19,708 nt of DNA, from assembly GCA_905372265.1 (NCBI GenBank), contig CAJPOL010000027.1:1-19708 (forward strand). Reading direction: 5' to 3'. Shown piece after piece: positions 8,116-15,332 of the stretch; position 1 is the stretch's first letter, and every line of letters begins with the position of its first letter. The notes under the pieces are model-generated. The model did not search any database and was not told the origin of the DNA. It saw nothing but the letters and a program-made list of their open reading frames with translations. The translations under genes were made by a program, and so were the position numbers. Source of the DNA: an uncultured Treponema sp. GTDB taxonomy: Bacteria > Spirochaetota > Spirochaetia > Treponematales > Treponemataceae.

Positions 8116-8466
8116 CTATGTTATATCGGTTCCGGCAGCAACGGGCGTTTCCGGTTTCAGCAATACGCACACGGAAGAATCCGCTGTTTCGGCACAGAGA
8201 AGCATTCCTTCCGAAACATAGCCGCGCATTTTTGCCGGTTTTAAGTTCGCTAAGACAACCACTTCTTTGCCGACCAACGCATCCGCAGCGTAATAATCAA
8301 CCAAACTCGACACGATTTGGCGCGGCTTTTCTTCTCCGAGGTCAACGTGCAGCACATAGAGCTTTTCGGCATTTTCCGCTTTTACACAAGAGAGAACAGT
8401 GCCCGTTTTCATCCGGAGCTTTGCAAAATCATCATAGGTAATTACTTCGTTTTTTTTATCTTCCAT
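8116..8466 (-). CDS. Stand-alone tRNA-binding OB-fold protein (MetRS C-terminal/Trbp111-like)
   Basis: A 116-residue protein matching the tRNA-binding domain fused to the C-terminus of many methionyl-tRNA synthetases. It opens with ITYDDFAKLRMKTGTVLSC, has KLYVLHVDLGEEKPRQIVS in the middle, and shows the signature NLKPAKMRGYVSEGMLLCA (about residues 75-93). Trbp111/CsaA-like dimers bind the tRNA elbow or assist MetRS in trans. The frame is open to 8502, but the upstream residues (LFLFPILN) fall in the promoter. The ATG at 8466 sits at the predicted transcription start and has no ribosome-binding site. It is the first gene of the operon that continues through fprA, the CYTH gene and gpsA. Confidence 0.87.
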   Translation of the reverse strand: MEDKKNEVITYDDFAKLRMKTGTVLSCVKAENAEKLYVLHVDLGEEKPRQIVSSLVDYYAADALVGKEVVVLANLKPAKMRGYVSEGMLLCAETADSSVCVLLKPETPVAAGTDIT

Positions 8467-8473
8467 AAGATTT

Positions 8474-8502
8474 AGTATAGGGAAAAGAAATAAAAACTGC
8501 AA
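8474..8502 (-). promoter_or_regulatory. Promoter of the tRNA-binding protein-fprA-CYTH-gpsA operon
   Basis: On the minus strand TTGCAG (8497-8502) and TATACT (8474-8479) are 17 bases apart. Seven bases (AAATCTT) separate the -10 box from the ATG at 8466, implying a leaderless or nearly leaderless message. The -35 box is weak. The ACCGC/GCGGT repeat at 8517-8537, between this promoter and the divergent rnf promoter, could be a shared operator but is short. Confidence 0.5.
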
Positions 8503-8550
8503 GTAGCCGGTTTTTCACCGCTGAATCCGTGTGCGGTTTCGTATTCTTTC

Positions 8551-8579
8551 TTGACTGATAGGGGCGTGTGGTATATTAT
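8551..8579 (+). promoter_or_regulatory. Promoter of the rnf-era operon, probably leaderless
   Basis: TTGACT (8551-8556) and TATTAT (8574-8579) are 17 bases apart, with an overlapping TATATT at 15 bases. Only GGTGGA lies between the -10 box and the ATG at 8586, so the transcript is expected to begin at or within two bases of the start codon. Confidence 0.65.
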
Positions 8580-8585
8580 GGTGGA

Positions 8586-9962
8586 ATGAGTACTAAGTCA
8601 TTTAAAGGGGGGTGTCATCCTCCCGAGCGGAAAGCAATTTCCGCCGAATCCGAGGTCATAACCGTCATGCCCTCTACGAAGATGGTATGGATTCCGGTTA
8701 CCCAGGGCGGTGCTCCGAATACTCCCCTGGTAAAAGTTGGGGACACGGTTGTTCGAGGTCAAAAAATAGCGGAAACGGACAAATTTATGTCTGCTCCCGT
8801 TCATGCATCGATTTCGGGTACCGTAAAAAAAATAGAACCCCATCTCGTTACGGGCAATACAGACGCGCTTTGCATTGCAATTCAAGCAGGAGAAGATACT
8901 TCCGAAGCCTTTATGGAGCCGCTTGATCCCTTTACCTGTACAAAAGAAGACGCTCTCAAGCGCATCAGAGAAGCAGGCATAACGGGAATGGGCGGCGCTT
9001 CATTTCCGGTGCATGTTAAGCTCAGTCCTCCGAAGGACGCCAAGATTGAGTATATCTTAGGCAATGCAGCGGAATGCGAGCCGTATCTGTGTACCGATGC
9101 CGCTTCGATGTATCATTCCGCCGACACAATCATAGATGGAATGGCGATTCTGATGCGTATTACCGGAGCAGGTAAGGGTATCATTGCGCTTGAAGATAAT
9201 AAAAAACAGTTAGTTCCGGTATTTCAAAAAGCCATTGCAAAAATAAACGAGAATCCTGCCGGTGCAGGAACCCATGATATATCCGTTGAATTATGTAAAA
9301 CAAAATATCCGCAAGGGGGCGAAAAAAATCTAACCTCCGCAGTAGTCGGCAGAGAGATACCTTCAGGCGGCCTCCCTTTTCAAATCGGCTGCATTATTCA
9401 GAATGTCGGGACGATGAAGGCCATTTCCGATGCTTTCCGTTTAGGAAAACCGCTGATCGACCGGCCGCTCACCCTTTCAGGCGGAGCATGTGAAAATCCG
9501 CTCAATGCAATTGCTCCGATCGGCACGTGTATCGGCGACCTGATTCCCGATGTGATACGCTTAAAGCCGGGTGTAACCAAGATTATTTCAGGCGGCCCGA
9601 TGATGGGCTTCGCAATGAAAAGCGCCGATTTCCCCGTGCAAAAAAACACATCGGGCGTTTTGTTTTTAACACGGGAAGAAGTCAATCTTGATGAAGAGAG
9701 CCCCTGTATCGGCTGCGGGAAATGCGTAACGCATTGCAGCTGCCAGTTGTCGCCTGTTCTTATGGTACGTGCGCTCAAAGCGAATAAACTTGATGACGCA
9801 GTCCGGTGCGGTCTGATGGATTGCGTTGAATGCGGTATCTGTTCCTATGTTTGTCCGGCGCGGCTCAAGCTCGTACAGCGGTTTAAAGTCGGCAAGCAGC
9901 TTTTACGTGAAGCAAAGCAGAAAGAAGCGGCAAAGGCAGCAGCCGCGCAAGGAGGGAAATAA
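8586..9962 (+). CDS. rnfC: Rnf complex subunit C (NADH/FMN-binding iron-sulfur protein)
   Basis: A 458-residue peripheral subunit that exchanges electrons with NAD(H). The N-terminus TKSFKGGCHPPERK is typical of RnfC. The nucleotide/FMN-binding core has GMGGASFP (134-141), NAAECEP (160-166) and KYPQGGEKNL. Two [4Fe-4S] sites follow: Cys374, 377, 380, 384 (CIGCGKC then THC) and Cys413, 416, 419, 423 (CVECGIC then YVCP). The first site is followed by Ser-Cys instead of the usual Pro. The tail is Ala/Lys-rich. The frame is open back to a GTG at 8568, but that lies inside the -35/-10 region, so the ATG at 8586 is taken. It is the first gene of the rnfCDGEAB cluster; rnfD starts three bases after its stop behind an AAGGAGG site. 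Confidence 0.96.
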   Translation: MSTKSFKGGCHPPERKAISAESEVITVMPSTKMVWIPVTQGGAPNTPLVKVGDTVVRGQKIAETDKFMSAPVHASISGTVKKIEPHLVTGNTDALCIAIQAGEDTSEAFMEPLDPFTCTKEDALKRIREAGITGMGGASFPVHVKLSPPKDAKIEYILGNAAECEPYLCTDAASMYHSADTIIDGMAILMRITGAGKGIIALEDNKKQLVPVFQKAIAKINENPAGAGTHDISVELCKTKYPQGGEKNLTSAVVGREIPSGGLPFQIGCIIQNVGTMKAISDAFRLGKPLIDRPLTLSGGACENPLNAIAPIGTCIGDLIPDVIRLKPGVTKIISGGPMMGFAMKSADFPVQKNTSGVLFLTREEVNLDEESPCIGCGKCVTHCSCQLSPVLMVRALKANKLDDAVRCGLMDCVECGICSYVCPARLKLVQRFKVGKQLLREAKQKEAAKAAAAQGGK

Positions 9963-9965
9963 TCT

Positions 9966-10985
9966 ATGGGCGAATCCGATAAAAACGAAGTGTTTCTTTC
10001 TCCGGCGCCGCATATCGCCAGTCCGGTTACTACCCGGAAATTAATGATACACGTCCTTATTGCGCTTGCTCCGCTTGCTTTGTACGGTATCTACTTATAT
10101 ACATGGGCGGCGCTTCTGCGCATTGTTGTTTCCGTAGCGGTTGCGCTTGCTTCCGAGGCAGGTTTCCGTAAAGCTATGGGAAGAGATATCCGCATAAAAG
10201 ACGGCTCCGCCGCAGTAACCGGTTTACTGCTTGCGCTGGTATTTCCGCCTTTTATTCCAATTTGGATAGTCGTCCTTTCCGCCGTCTTTGCCGTTGTTGT
10301 TGCAAAAGAATTTTTCGGCGGGCTTGGCGCTAATCCTTTTAACCCTGCGCTGGCAGGACGCGCATTTGCGTTTGTCAGTTTTTCCCGTTTGATGACCGCA
10401 TGGGCGGCGCCGCATCACGGCTTTGATGCAGTCAGTACGGCAACTCCGCTGTCATATCTGAAACCGGCGGAAGGAGCGTTGACTACAGCAGCGGCGGTAG
10501 CGGAGAAGATGGGACTTGCTTCATCACATGAAGTGTACCTCAAACTCTTTCTCGGCGATCATGCAGGCTGTATCGGAGAATCCAGTGCAGTGCTCATCCT
10601 CATCGGTTTTGTCTATTTGCTGTTCAATAAGGTCATTGAATGGCACATTCCCGTCTCAATGGTTGTTACGACTGTGCTGGTAAACATGCTGGCAGGTATT
10701 GATCCGCTGCTGACGCTTTTAAGCGGCGGTCTTTTATTCGGCGCCGTATTTATGGCTACCGACTATGCCACCTCTCCCGTTACCCTGAAAGGACAGATCA
10801 TTTTCGGCATCGGCTGCGGTTTGATTACTGCGCTTATGAGACTTTTTGCCGGAATGCCGGAAGGGGTTATGTATAGCATTTTAATTATGAACTCGGTCGT
10901 TACGTTCTTAAACAGACTGCTTCCGCGTAAATACGGCTATGTGAAGCCGCCGCGGAAAACAAAACCGGCAAAGGAGGGAGCATAA
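9966..10985 (+). CDS. rnfD: Rnf complex subunit D (membrane flavoprotein)
   Basis: A 339-residue integral membrane protein of the NqrB/RnfD family, part of the ion-pumping ferredoxin:NAD+ oxidoreductase. About nine to ten hydrophobic segments can be seen, starting at ~28-45 and 50-65. The covalent-FMN site is the Thr160 in DAVSTATPLSYL, which fits the Dxx(S/T)xAT flavinylation pattern. The segment FGGLGANPFNPALAGRAF is highly conserved in the family. Its stop codon overlaps the rnfG start by one base (TAATG), and AAGGAGG lies before the start, indicating efficient coupled translation. Confidence 0.96.
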   Translation: MGESDKNEVFLSPAPHIASPVTTRKLMIHVLIALAPLALYGIYLYTWAALLRIVVSVAVALASEAGFRKAMGRDIRIKDGSAAVTGLLLALVFPPFIPIWIVVLSAVFAVVVAKEFFGGLGANPFNPALAGRAFAFVSFSRLMTAWAAPHHGFDAVSTATPLSYLKPAEGALTTAAAVAEKMGLASSHEVYLKLFLGDHAGCIGESSAVLILIGFVYLLFNKVIEWHIPVSMVVTTVLVNMLAGIDPLLTLLSGGLLFGAVFMATDYATSPVTLKGQIIFGIGCGLITALMRLFAGMPEGVMYSILIMNSVVTFLNRLLPRKYGYVKPPRKTKPAKEGA

Positions 10986-11563
10986 TGAAACAAATGATGA
11001 AATTATCCGTTATGCTGGCGCTGTATACGGTAGTCGCATGTCTTGCTCTTGCGGCAGTCAATATGCTGACTGCTCCCCGCATTCAAGCTGCGAAAGAAGC
11101 AAAAACAAAAATTGCGCTTCAGGCAATCTTTCCGGACGCGGATGAGTTCCGTCCCGTTACCGAGGGAATGCCGAAATCGGTTGATAAAGTCGCTTTCGGC
11201 GATACCTATATTGCATTGCAGGGCGGTAAACCAGCCGGAATTATCGTAACAGTCAGCGGACATTCATACGATCAGGCAACCATTCTTACCGGTATCGATA
11301 TGGAAGGAAAGCTGAAAATGATTCAGTTTTTAGTATTGACCGATTCTCCCGGAATCGGCACAAAGGCGAAGGACGAACCGTTTATCGGGCAATTCCGCAA
11401 TAAACCGGTTACCGATGCTTTTGCGCTCGGCGGCGATGTTCAGGCAATTGCCGGAGCTACGATTACCTCAACAGCTGTTACCCGTATGGTAAAAATTGCC
11501 GTTAATGCCGCTGTTTCCTATATGAGCAGTCAAGGTATTGCCGGTTCCGGCAGCGGAAACTGA
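10985..11563 (+). CDS. rnfG: Rnf complex subunit G (FMN-binding, periplasm-facing)
   Basis: A 192-residue protein with one N-terminal membrane anchor (residues ~7-27) and an FMN-binding domain outside the membrane. FMN should be linked to Thr159 in QAIAGATITS. Compared with the usual Dxx(S/T)GAT motif, Gln replaces Asp and Ala replaces Ser/Thr, while the Gly-Ala-Thr core is intact. The segment LTDSPGIGTKAK (~118-129) is the conserved family signature. Flavin attachment needs an ApbE-type transferase, which is not encoded here. AAAGGAGG lies just before the start. The Gly/Ser-rich end (AGSGSGN) looks like a flexible tail. Confidence 0.95.
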   Translation: MKQMMKLSVMLALYTVVACLALAAVNMLTAPRIQAAKEAKTKIALQAIFPDADEFRPVTEGMPKSVDKVAFGDTYIALQGGKPAGIIVTVSGHSYDQATILTGIDMEGKLKMIQFLVLTDSPGIGTKAKDEPFIGQFRNKPVTDAFALGGDVQAIAGATITSTAVTRMVKIAVNAAVSYMSSQGIAGSGSGN

Positions 11564-11576
11564 GAGGAGCGCTGGT

Positions 11577-12275
11577 ATGAAAGAGTATGTACGCATTTTT
11601 ACTAATGGGTTGGTAAAAGAAAATCCGCTTATCATGTTGATGATAGGGCTTTGTTCCGCCCTCGCTATTACGACTTCCGTTGCAAACGGGATTGGAATGG
11701 GCCTTGCGATGACATTTGTTATCGTGTTGAGCGAAGTGATTATCAGTATTTTCAGGAAATTTATTCCGAAAGATATTCGCATCCCTATTTTTATTATTGT
11801 TATCGCATCCTTTACAACGATTGTAGACCTTTTAATGCAGGCGTTTTTACCGGAACTTTCCGAATCGATGGGAATTTTCATTAAACTCATCGTTGTTAAC
11901 TGTATTATTATGGGACGGGTTGAATCCTTTGCATCAAAAGAATCGGTGGGAAAATCGCTTGCAGATGCATTCGGCATGGGCTTAGGTTTTACTTGGGTAC
12001 TGGTCGTTATGTCCGCCATACGGGAGCTGCTGGGCAGCGGTACCGTACTCGGCGTCAGTATTATCCCGGAAGATTTTTTGATTAAATTCTTTGCGAATTC
12101 TCCCGGAGGATTTTTTGTTTTCGGTCTCCTGATTGCGCTGACCTATTTGGTACAAGATCAGATAAAGCAGCGGAAAATAAAGAAGGCGGCTGCGTTAAAA
12201 GCCGCTGCAGCACAGGAAGCTGCAGCATCCATCACTACACCTGCAACGGAGGAGCCTCAGAATGGAACTGTTTAA
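11577..12275 (+). CDS. rnfE: Rnf complex subunit E (membrane)
   Basis: A 232-residue multi-pass membrane protein of the RnfE/NqrD family. The conserved KENPLIMLMIGLCSALAI opens the protein and six hydrophobic segments are visible. RnfE and RnfA are paralogues that together carry an iron-sulfur centre in the membrane core. The ATG at 11577 with GAGAGGAG upstream is chosen. The frame extends to a GTG at 11538 inside rnfG, whose residues do not match the family. The last ~30 residues are Ala/Lys-rich (KKAAALKAAAAQEAAAS), an extension that overlaps the rnfA start by 14 bases. Confidence 0.95.
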   Translation: MKEYVRIFTNGLVKENPLIMLMIGLCSALAITTSVANGIGMGLAMTFVIVLSEVIISIFRKFIPKDIRIPIFIIVIASFTTIVDLLMQAFLPELSESMGIFIKLIVVNCIIMGRVESFASKESVGKSLADAFGMGLGFTWVLVVMSAIRELLGSGTVLGVSIIPEDFLIKFFANSPGGFFVFGLLIALTYLVQDQIKQRKIKKAAALKAAAAQEAAASITTPATEEPQNGTV

Positions 12276-12834
12276 GATTTTTCTTGCCGCCGTCTTTGTA
12301 AAGAATATTGTTTTTATCCGATTCCTTGCGCTCTGTTCATTTGTCGGTATGACCGCTGATGTAAAGAAGTCCACCGGTATGGGATGGGCAGTATTATTTG
12401 TTACGGTTATTGCAACGGCTGCGACCTATCCTTTGTATAAGCTCGTTCTTGCGCCGTATGATCTCGGCTTTTTGCAAACTTTGCTTTTCATTTTGGTAAT
12501 TGCAAGTTTGGTTCAGCTGGTGGAGTTCTACCTGAAAAAATCGGCGCCGGCGCTCTATTCCGCAATGGGCGTGTATCTGCCGCTTATCACGACAAACTGC
12601 GCAATCTTGGCGGTTACGCTTGATGTTATTTCAGCCGACTATACCTTTATTCAATCTATGGTATATTCGATCGGCGTTGCGCTGAGTTATATGCTGGCAA
12701 TGGTGCTGTTTGCGGGCTTGCGTGAGCGTATCGACATTGCGCCGATACCTAAGTACCTTAAAGGAACGCCGATTTTATTTGTTGCGGCGGCTCTGTTGTC
12801 TTTGGCTTTCGGCGGCTTTGCAGGTATGATTTAA
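12262..12834 (+). CDS. rnfA: Rnf complex subunit A (membrane)
   Basis: A 190-residue, six-segment membrane protein of the RnfA/NqrE family. It begins inside the end of rnfE behind CGGAGGAG. Family features are KNIVFIRFLALCSFVG (14-29), whose Cys is a candidate ligand of the membrane-embedded iron-sulfur centre, and LPLITTNCAILAV (~107-119), with the second Cys. Together with RnfE and RnfD it forms the ion-translocating part of the complex. Length and hydrophobicity pattern are normal. Confidence 0.96.
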   Translation: MELFKIFLAAVFVKNIVFIRFLALCSFVGMTADVKKSTGMGWAVLFVTVIATAATYPLYKLVLAPYDLGFLQTLLFILVIASLVQLVEFYLKKSAPALYSAMGVYLPLITTNCAILAVTLDVISADYTFIQSMVYSIGVALSYMLAMVLFAGLRERIDIAPIPKYLKGTPILFVAAALLSLAFGGFAGMI

Positions 12835-12853
12835 AGGAGCGTAGGTAGAGAGT

Positions 12854-13696
12854 ATGCAAACGATTATTTTAACGCTTATTGTTTCATTGGTTTTATCATT
12901 ATTGATAGGTTTCTTGTTAGGCTTTTTCAAGCGGTTGTTCTACGTAGCGCCTGACGAGACGGTAGAAAAAATCCGCGAGGTGCTGCCGGGCGCAAACTGC
13001 GGAGCATGCGGTTTTCCGGGATGTGACGGCTTTGCAGCCGCTGTTGCAGGCGGTATTGCGCCGGTGAACGGCTGTTCGGTCGGCGCCGGCCCCGTTGCTG
13101 CAAAAGTAGGCGCTATTATGGGCGTTTCTGCGGATGCGGAGGCAAAAGTCGCCGTTTTGCTCTGTCAAGGATCGCACGACGTCTGTAAAGAAAAAGCCGA
13201 TTATGTCGGCGTCAAGACCTGCCGCGCTGCAAAAATTTCGGTAAACGGGCTGCGCGAATGCGACTGGGGCTGCATCGGATTAGGCGACTGCGAAATGGCC
13301 TGTCCCTTTGACGCTATCCATGTGTGGGAAGACGGCATACCGCATGTCGATTATGAAAAATGTACCGGCTGCGCGGTGTGTGTCGCTACCTGTCCTCAGC
13401 ATATTTTAACCACCGTGCCGACTGTGCGGACAGGTTCCATTGCGCTCTGTTCATGCCGAAACCCGAAAAAAGCCGTCATTATGAAAAATTGTAAACGCGG
13501 CTGTATCAAATGCATGAAGTGCGAAAAAAATTGTCCGAAAGGCGCTATCAAAGTCATCAACGGGATTCCCGAAGTCGATTATGAGCTCTGCGATTCCTGC
13601 GGCATTTGTATAAAGGGCTGCCCGACAAAAGTATTGGCTCTTGTACAAGATAAAGTTGCCGTGCAGTCGCCGTGCAGCGCATGTCAGGCATGTTAG
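12854..13696 (+). CDS. rnfB: Rnf complex subunit B (poly-ferredoxin)
   Basis: A 280-residue subunit that takes electrons from reduced ferredoxin. One membrane anchor (residues 3-28) is followed by the first [4Fe-4S] site, Cys49-x2-Cys52-x4-Cys57-x16-Cys74. Further cysteine groups are 136/140/146/150, 170/173/176/180, 217/220/223/227 and 246/249/252/256, giving room for four more clusters in two ferredoxin-like domains. The protein ends SACQAC after Pro-Cys, a CxxCxxC tail (274, 277, 280). Nineteen bases separate it from rnfA, with AAAGGAG and GGTAGAG before the start. Its end nearly touches the start of era. Confidence 0.95.
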   Translation: MQTIILTLIVSLVLSLLIGFLLGFFKRLFYVAPDETVEKIREVLPGANCGACGFPGCDGFAAAVAGGIAPVNGCSVGAGPVAAKVGAIMGVSADAEAKVAVLLCQGSHDVCKEKADYVGVKTCRAAKISVNGLRECDWGCIGLGDCEMACPFDAIHVWEDGIPHVDYEKCTGCAVCVATCPQHILTTVPTVRTGSIALCSCRNPKKAVIMKNCKRGCIKCMKCEKNCPKGAIKVINGIPEVDYELCDSCGICIKGCPTKVLALVQDKVAVQSPCSACQAC

Positions 13697-13701
13697 ATAC
13701 T

Positions 13702-14589
13702 ATGCGGAGCGGCGTTGTCTGCATTATCGGCCGTCCCTCAGCGGGAAAGTCGACTTTTTTAAACAGTGTCTGCGGCGAAAAAGTTTCGATCGTATCGCCG
13801 CTGCCGCAGACAACGCGCAGTTCCGTCCGCGGTATACTCACCGCAGGTATGGGGCAGATTATCTTTCTTGATACGCCCGGCTACCATGTCAGCGAAAAAA
13901 AAATGAACCGCCGCTTGCAGGAGATTGCCGAAGCCCGTCTGCGGGAATCCGATGCAGCTTTGTATCTTGTTGATGCAACACGGGCATTCGGCGAAGAAGA
14001 ACAGGCCGTTTGCGGTCTGCTGAGCGGTATGCAGGAGCGGCTGATTGTCGGTATTAACAAAACCGACAGCAGCGCTGCCTTACCGGGACAAACCGGACTC
14101 AGTGTATTACAAGCGCTGCCCGATACCCCGCAAGAGAGAGTGTTTGCTATTTCCGCACAGGAAAAGACGGGGCTTGAGCCATTGCTTGCAGCGCTTTTTG
14201 CGCTTCTGCCTGAAGGCGGTTTACTCTATCCCGGCGACTTTTATACCGATCAACCGGTTGATTTCCGCATTGCCGAAATTATCCGCGGACAAGCCATCAG
14301 CCGCCTCTATGAAGAAATTCCCCATGCGCTGTATGTCAATATTCAAGATATGGAGATGAAAAAAAACGGAAAAGAGCTCTTTGTCCGAGCGTTTCTCTGC
14401 GTGGAACGCGAAAGCCAAAAGGCTATGGTTATCGGTAAAGGAGCGTCCGTCATCAAAGCAATCCGGATGGAAGCCCAAAAAGAACTGTATAAAATCTTTC
14501 CATATCGGGTACAGCTTGATTTACAAGTGCGCGTCGATAAAAACTGGCGACAAAAAGACCGTGTGCTGCAGTCGGTATTGCAGGAATAA
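13702..14589 (+). CDS. era: GTPase Era (ribosome small-subunit assembly)
   Basis: A 295-residue GTPase that binds the 3' end of 16S rRNA. G1 is GRPSAGKST (10-18), G2 Thr in QTTR (36-39), G3 DTPG (57-60), G4 NKTD (119-122) and G5 SAQ. The C-terminal KH RNA-binding domain shows GKGASVIKAI (GxxG loop) and FPYRVQLDLQVRVDKNW, the usual Era ending. The start is uncertain: ATGs at 13681, 13690 and 13702 and a GTG at 13672 are in frame, and the first two ATGs overlap rnfB. I choose 13702 because MRSGVVCIIGRP matches the usual Era N-terminus. There is no promoter of its own, so era appears to be transcribed with rnf. Confidence 0.95.
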   Translation: MRSGVVCIIGRPSAGKSTFLNSVCGEKVSIVSPLPQTTRSSVRGILTAGMGQIIFLDTPGYHVSEKKMNRRLQEIAEARLRESDAALYLVDATRAFGEEEQAVCGLLSGMQERLIVGINKTDSSAALPGQTGLSVLQALPDTPQERVFAISAQEKTGLEPLLAALFALLPEGGLLYPGDFYTDQPVDFRIAEIIRGQAISRLYEEIPHALYVNIQDMEMKKNGKELFVRAFLCVERESQKAMVIGKGASVIKAIRMEAQKELYKIFPYRVQLDLQVRVDKNWRQKDRVLQSVLQE

Positions 14590-14750
14590 ACCTGTTATCT
14601 TGCCGGTATTACTGGAGAATATGCTGCGCCGAAAGGGTATTTCGCCTGCGATGAACATCCTGATGAATTTGCTGTATATGAAGCGGGTTTTCCGTACAAA
14701 TAATACTTCCTTTGCAATTTATGCTCTTGCGGCAGTCTTTCGTCTACATA

Positions 14751-14791
14751 TTGACAAAAAAATACATATAATTAGAATGCTTCCATTCTAA
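14751..14791 (+). promoter_or_regulatory. Promoter with an inverted repeat over the -10 and start site
   Basis: TTGACA (14751-14756) and TAGAAT (14773-14778) are 16 bases apart. A perfect inverted repeat, TTAGAATG (14772-14779) and CATTCTAA (14784-14791) around CTTC, covers the -10 box and the predicted start (~14785). It could be a repressor site or form a hairpin at the mRNA 5' end. A strong AAGGAGGAG site at 14811-14819 precedes the ATG at 14826. Confidence 0.6.
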
Positions 14792-14825
14792 CTGTGCTAT
14801 ACATTGTTGTAAGGAGGAGCTTGCA

Positions 14826-15332
14826 ATGAAAAATGTTTACAAAACAAGGATCTATAGAGTGCTGGTAAATCTTGTGTTCGGCGCTGCTGCGGCCTTGTTT
14901 GTTGCCTTTATTGCTTCCATATGGCTTAAAGGCTTTGTATGGTTTTTGCTGATTAGTATCGGCGTGTTCGCTGCATATATCTGGCTGGTAATTATCGATA
15001 ATATGATCGTCATAGAAACGGAAGATAATGTATTGACCGTAAAACGAGGGAAGAAAATCGATACCTATCCCATAGATACGACAGCCATTCGGGCAAAAAC
15101 CGTTACGTCGGACGGTGACACGGAATGCTCGCTCTATCTTACCCGTCCGGGCGAAGATGAAGTGCTGATTGACTGCGAATTAATCGGTATTTCGCAATTT
15201 GAAAGTTTATTGGATGATTTGGGAATCAATAGAGATTCCGTAACTAAACTGAATACCGGAAACACAGCCGATGATCAACCGGCTCAATTGACAACCGTAA
15301 AGGAGCAAACACATGGACACCGTCATTGGTAA
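14826..15332 (+). CDS. Small membrane protein with PH-like cytoplasmic domain, function unknown
   Basis: A 168-residue protein I do not recognise. Two membrane segments (about 12-30 and 34-56) are joined by a short loop with few charges, followed by a beta-rich soluble part (~58-130). There, IVIETEDNVLTVKRGKKIDTYP and CSLYLTRPGEDEVLIDC suggest strands of a bacterial PH-like fold, closed by a helix (SQFESLLDDLGI). That topology, two helices followed by a PH-like domain, is seen in many uncharacterised bacterial membrane proteins. The tail is polar and ends HGHRHW. It has its own promoter and a strong ribosome site. Its end overlaps the next gene by 20 bases, so the two proteins are probably made together and may interact. 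Confidence 0.75.
   Translation: MKNVYKTRIYRVLVNLVFGAAAALFVAFIASIWLKGFVWFLLISIGVFAAYIWLVIIDNMIVIETEDNVLTVKRGKKIDTYPIDTTAIRAKTVTSDGDTECSLYLTRPGEDEVLIDCELIGISQFESLLDDLGINRDSVTKLNTGNTADDQPAQLTTVKEQTHGHRHW

Noticed and set aside
8568..8585. Upstream GTG start for rnfC
   Set aside because: The codon lies between the -35 and -10 boxes of the predicted promoter, and the added residues are not part of the RnfC family N-terminus.
11538..11576. Upstream GTG start for rnfE
   Set aside because: It lies within the rnfG coding region, while the ATG at 11577 has a good ribosome site and family-like N-terminal residues.
14381..14791. A 136-codon plus-strand frame overlapping the end of era
   Set aside because: Its first half is an out-of-frame shadow of the conserved Era KH domain, and it has no ribosome site.
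14792..14825. Riboswitch or leader peptide before the membrane module
   Set aside because: The leader is only about 40 bases from the predicted start to the ATG, too short for a known riboswitch, and no small frame with a ribosome site is present.
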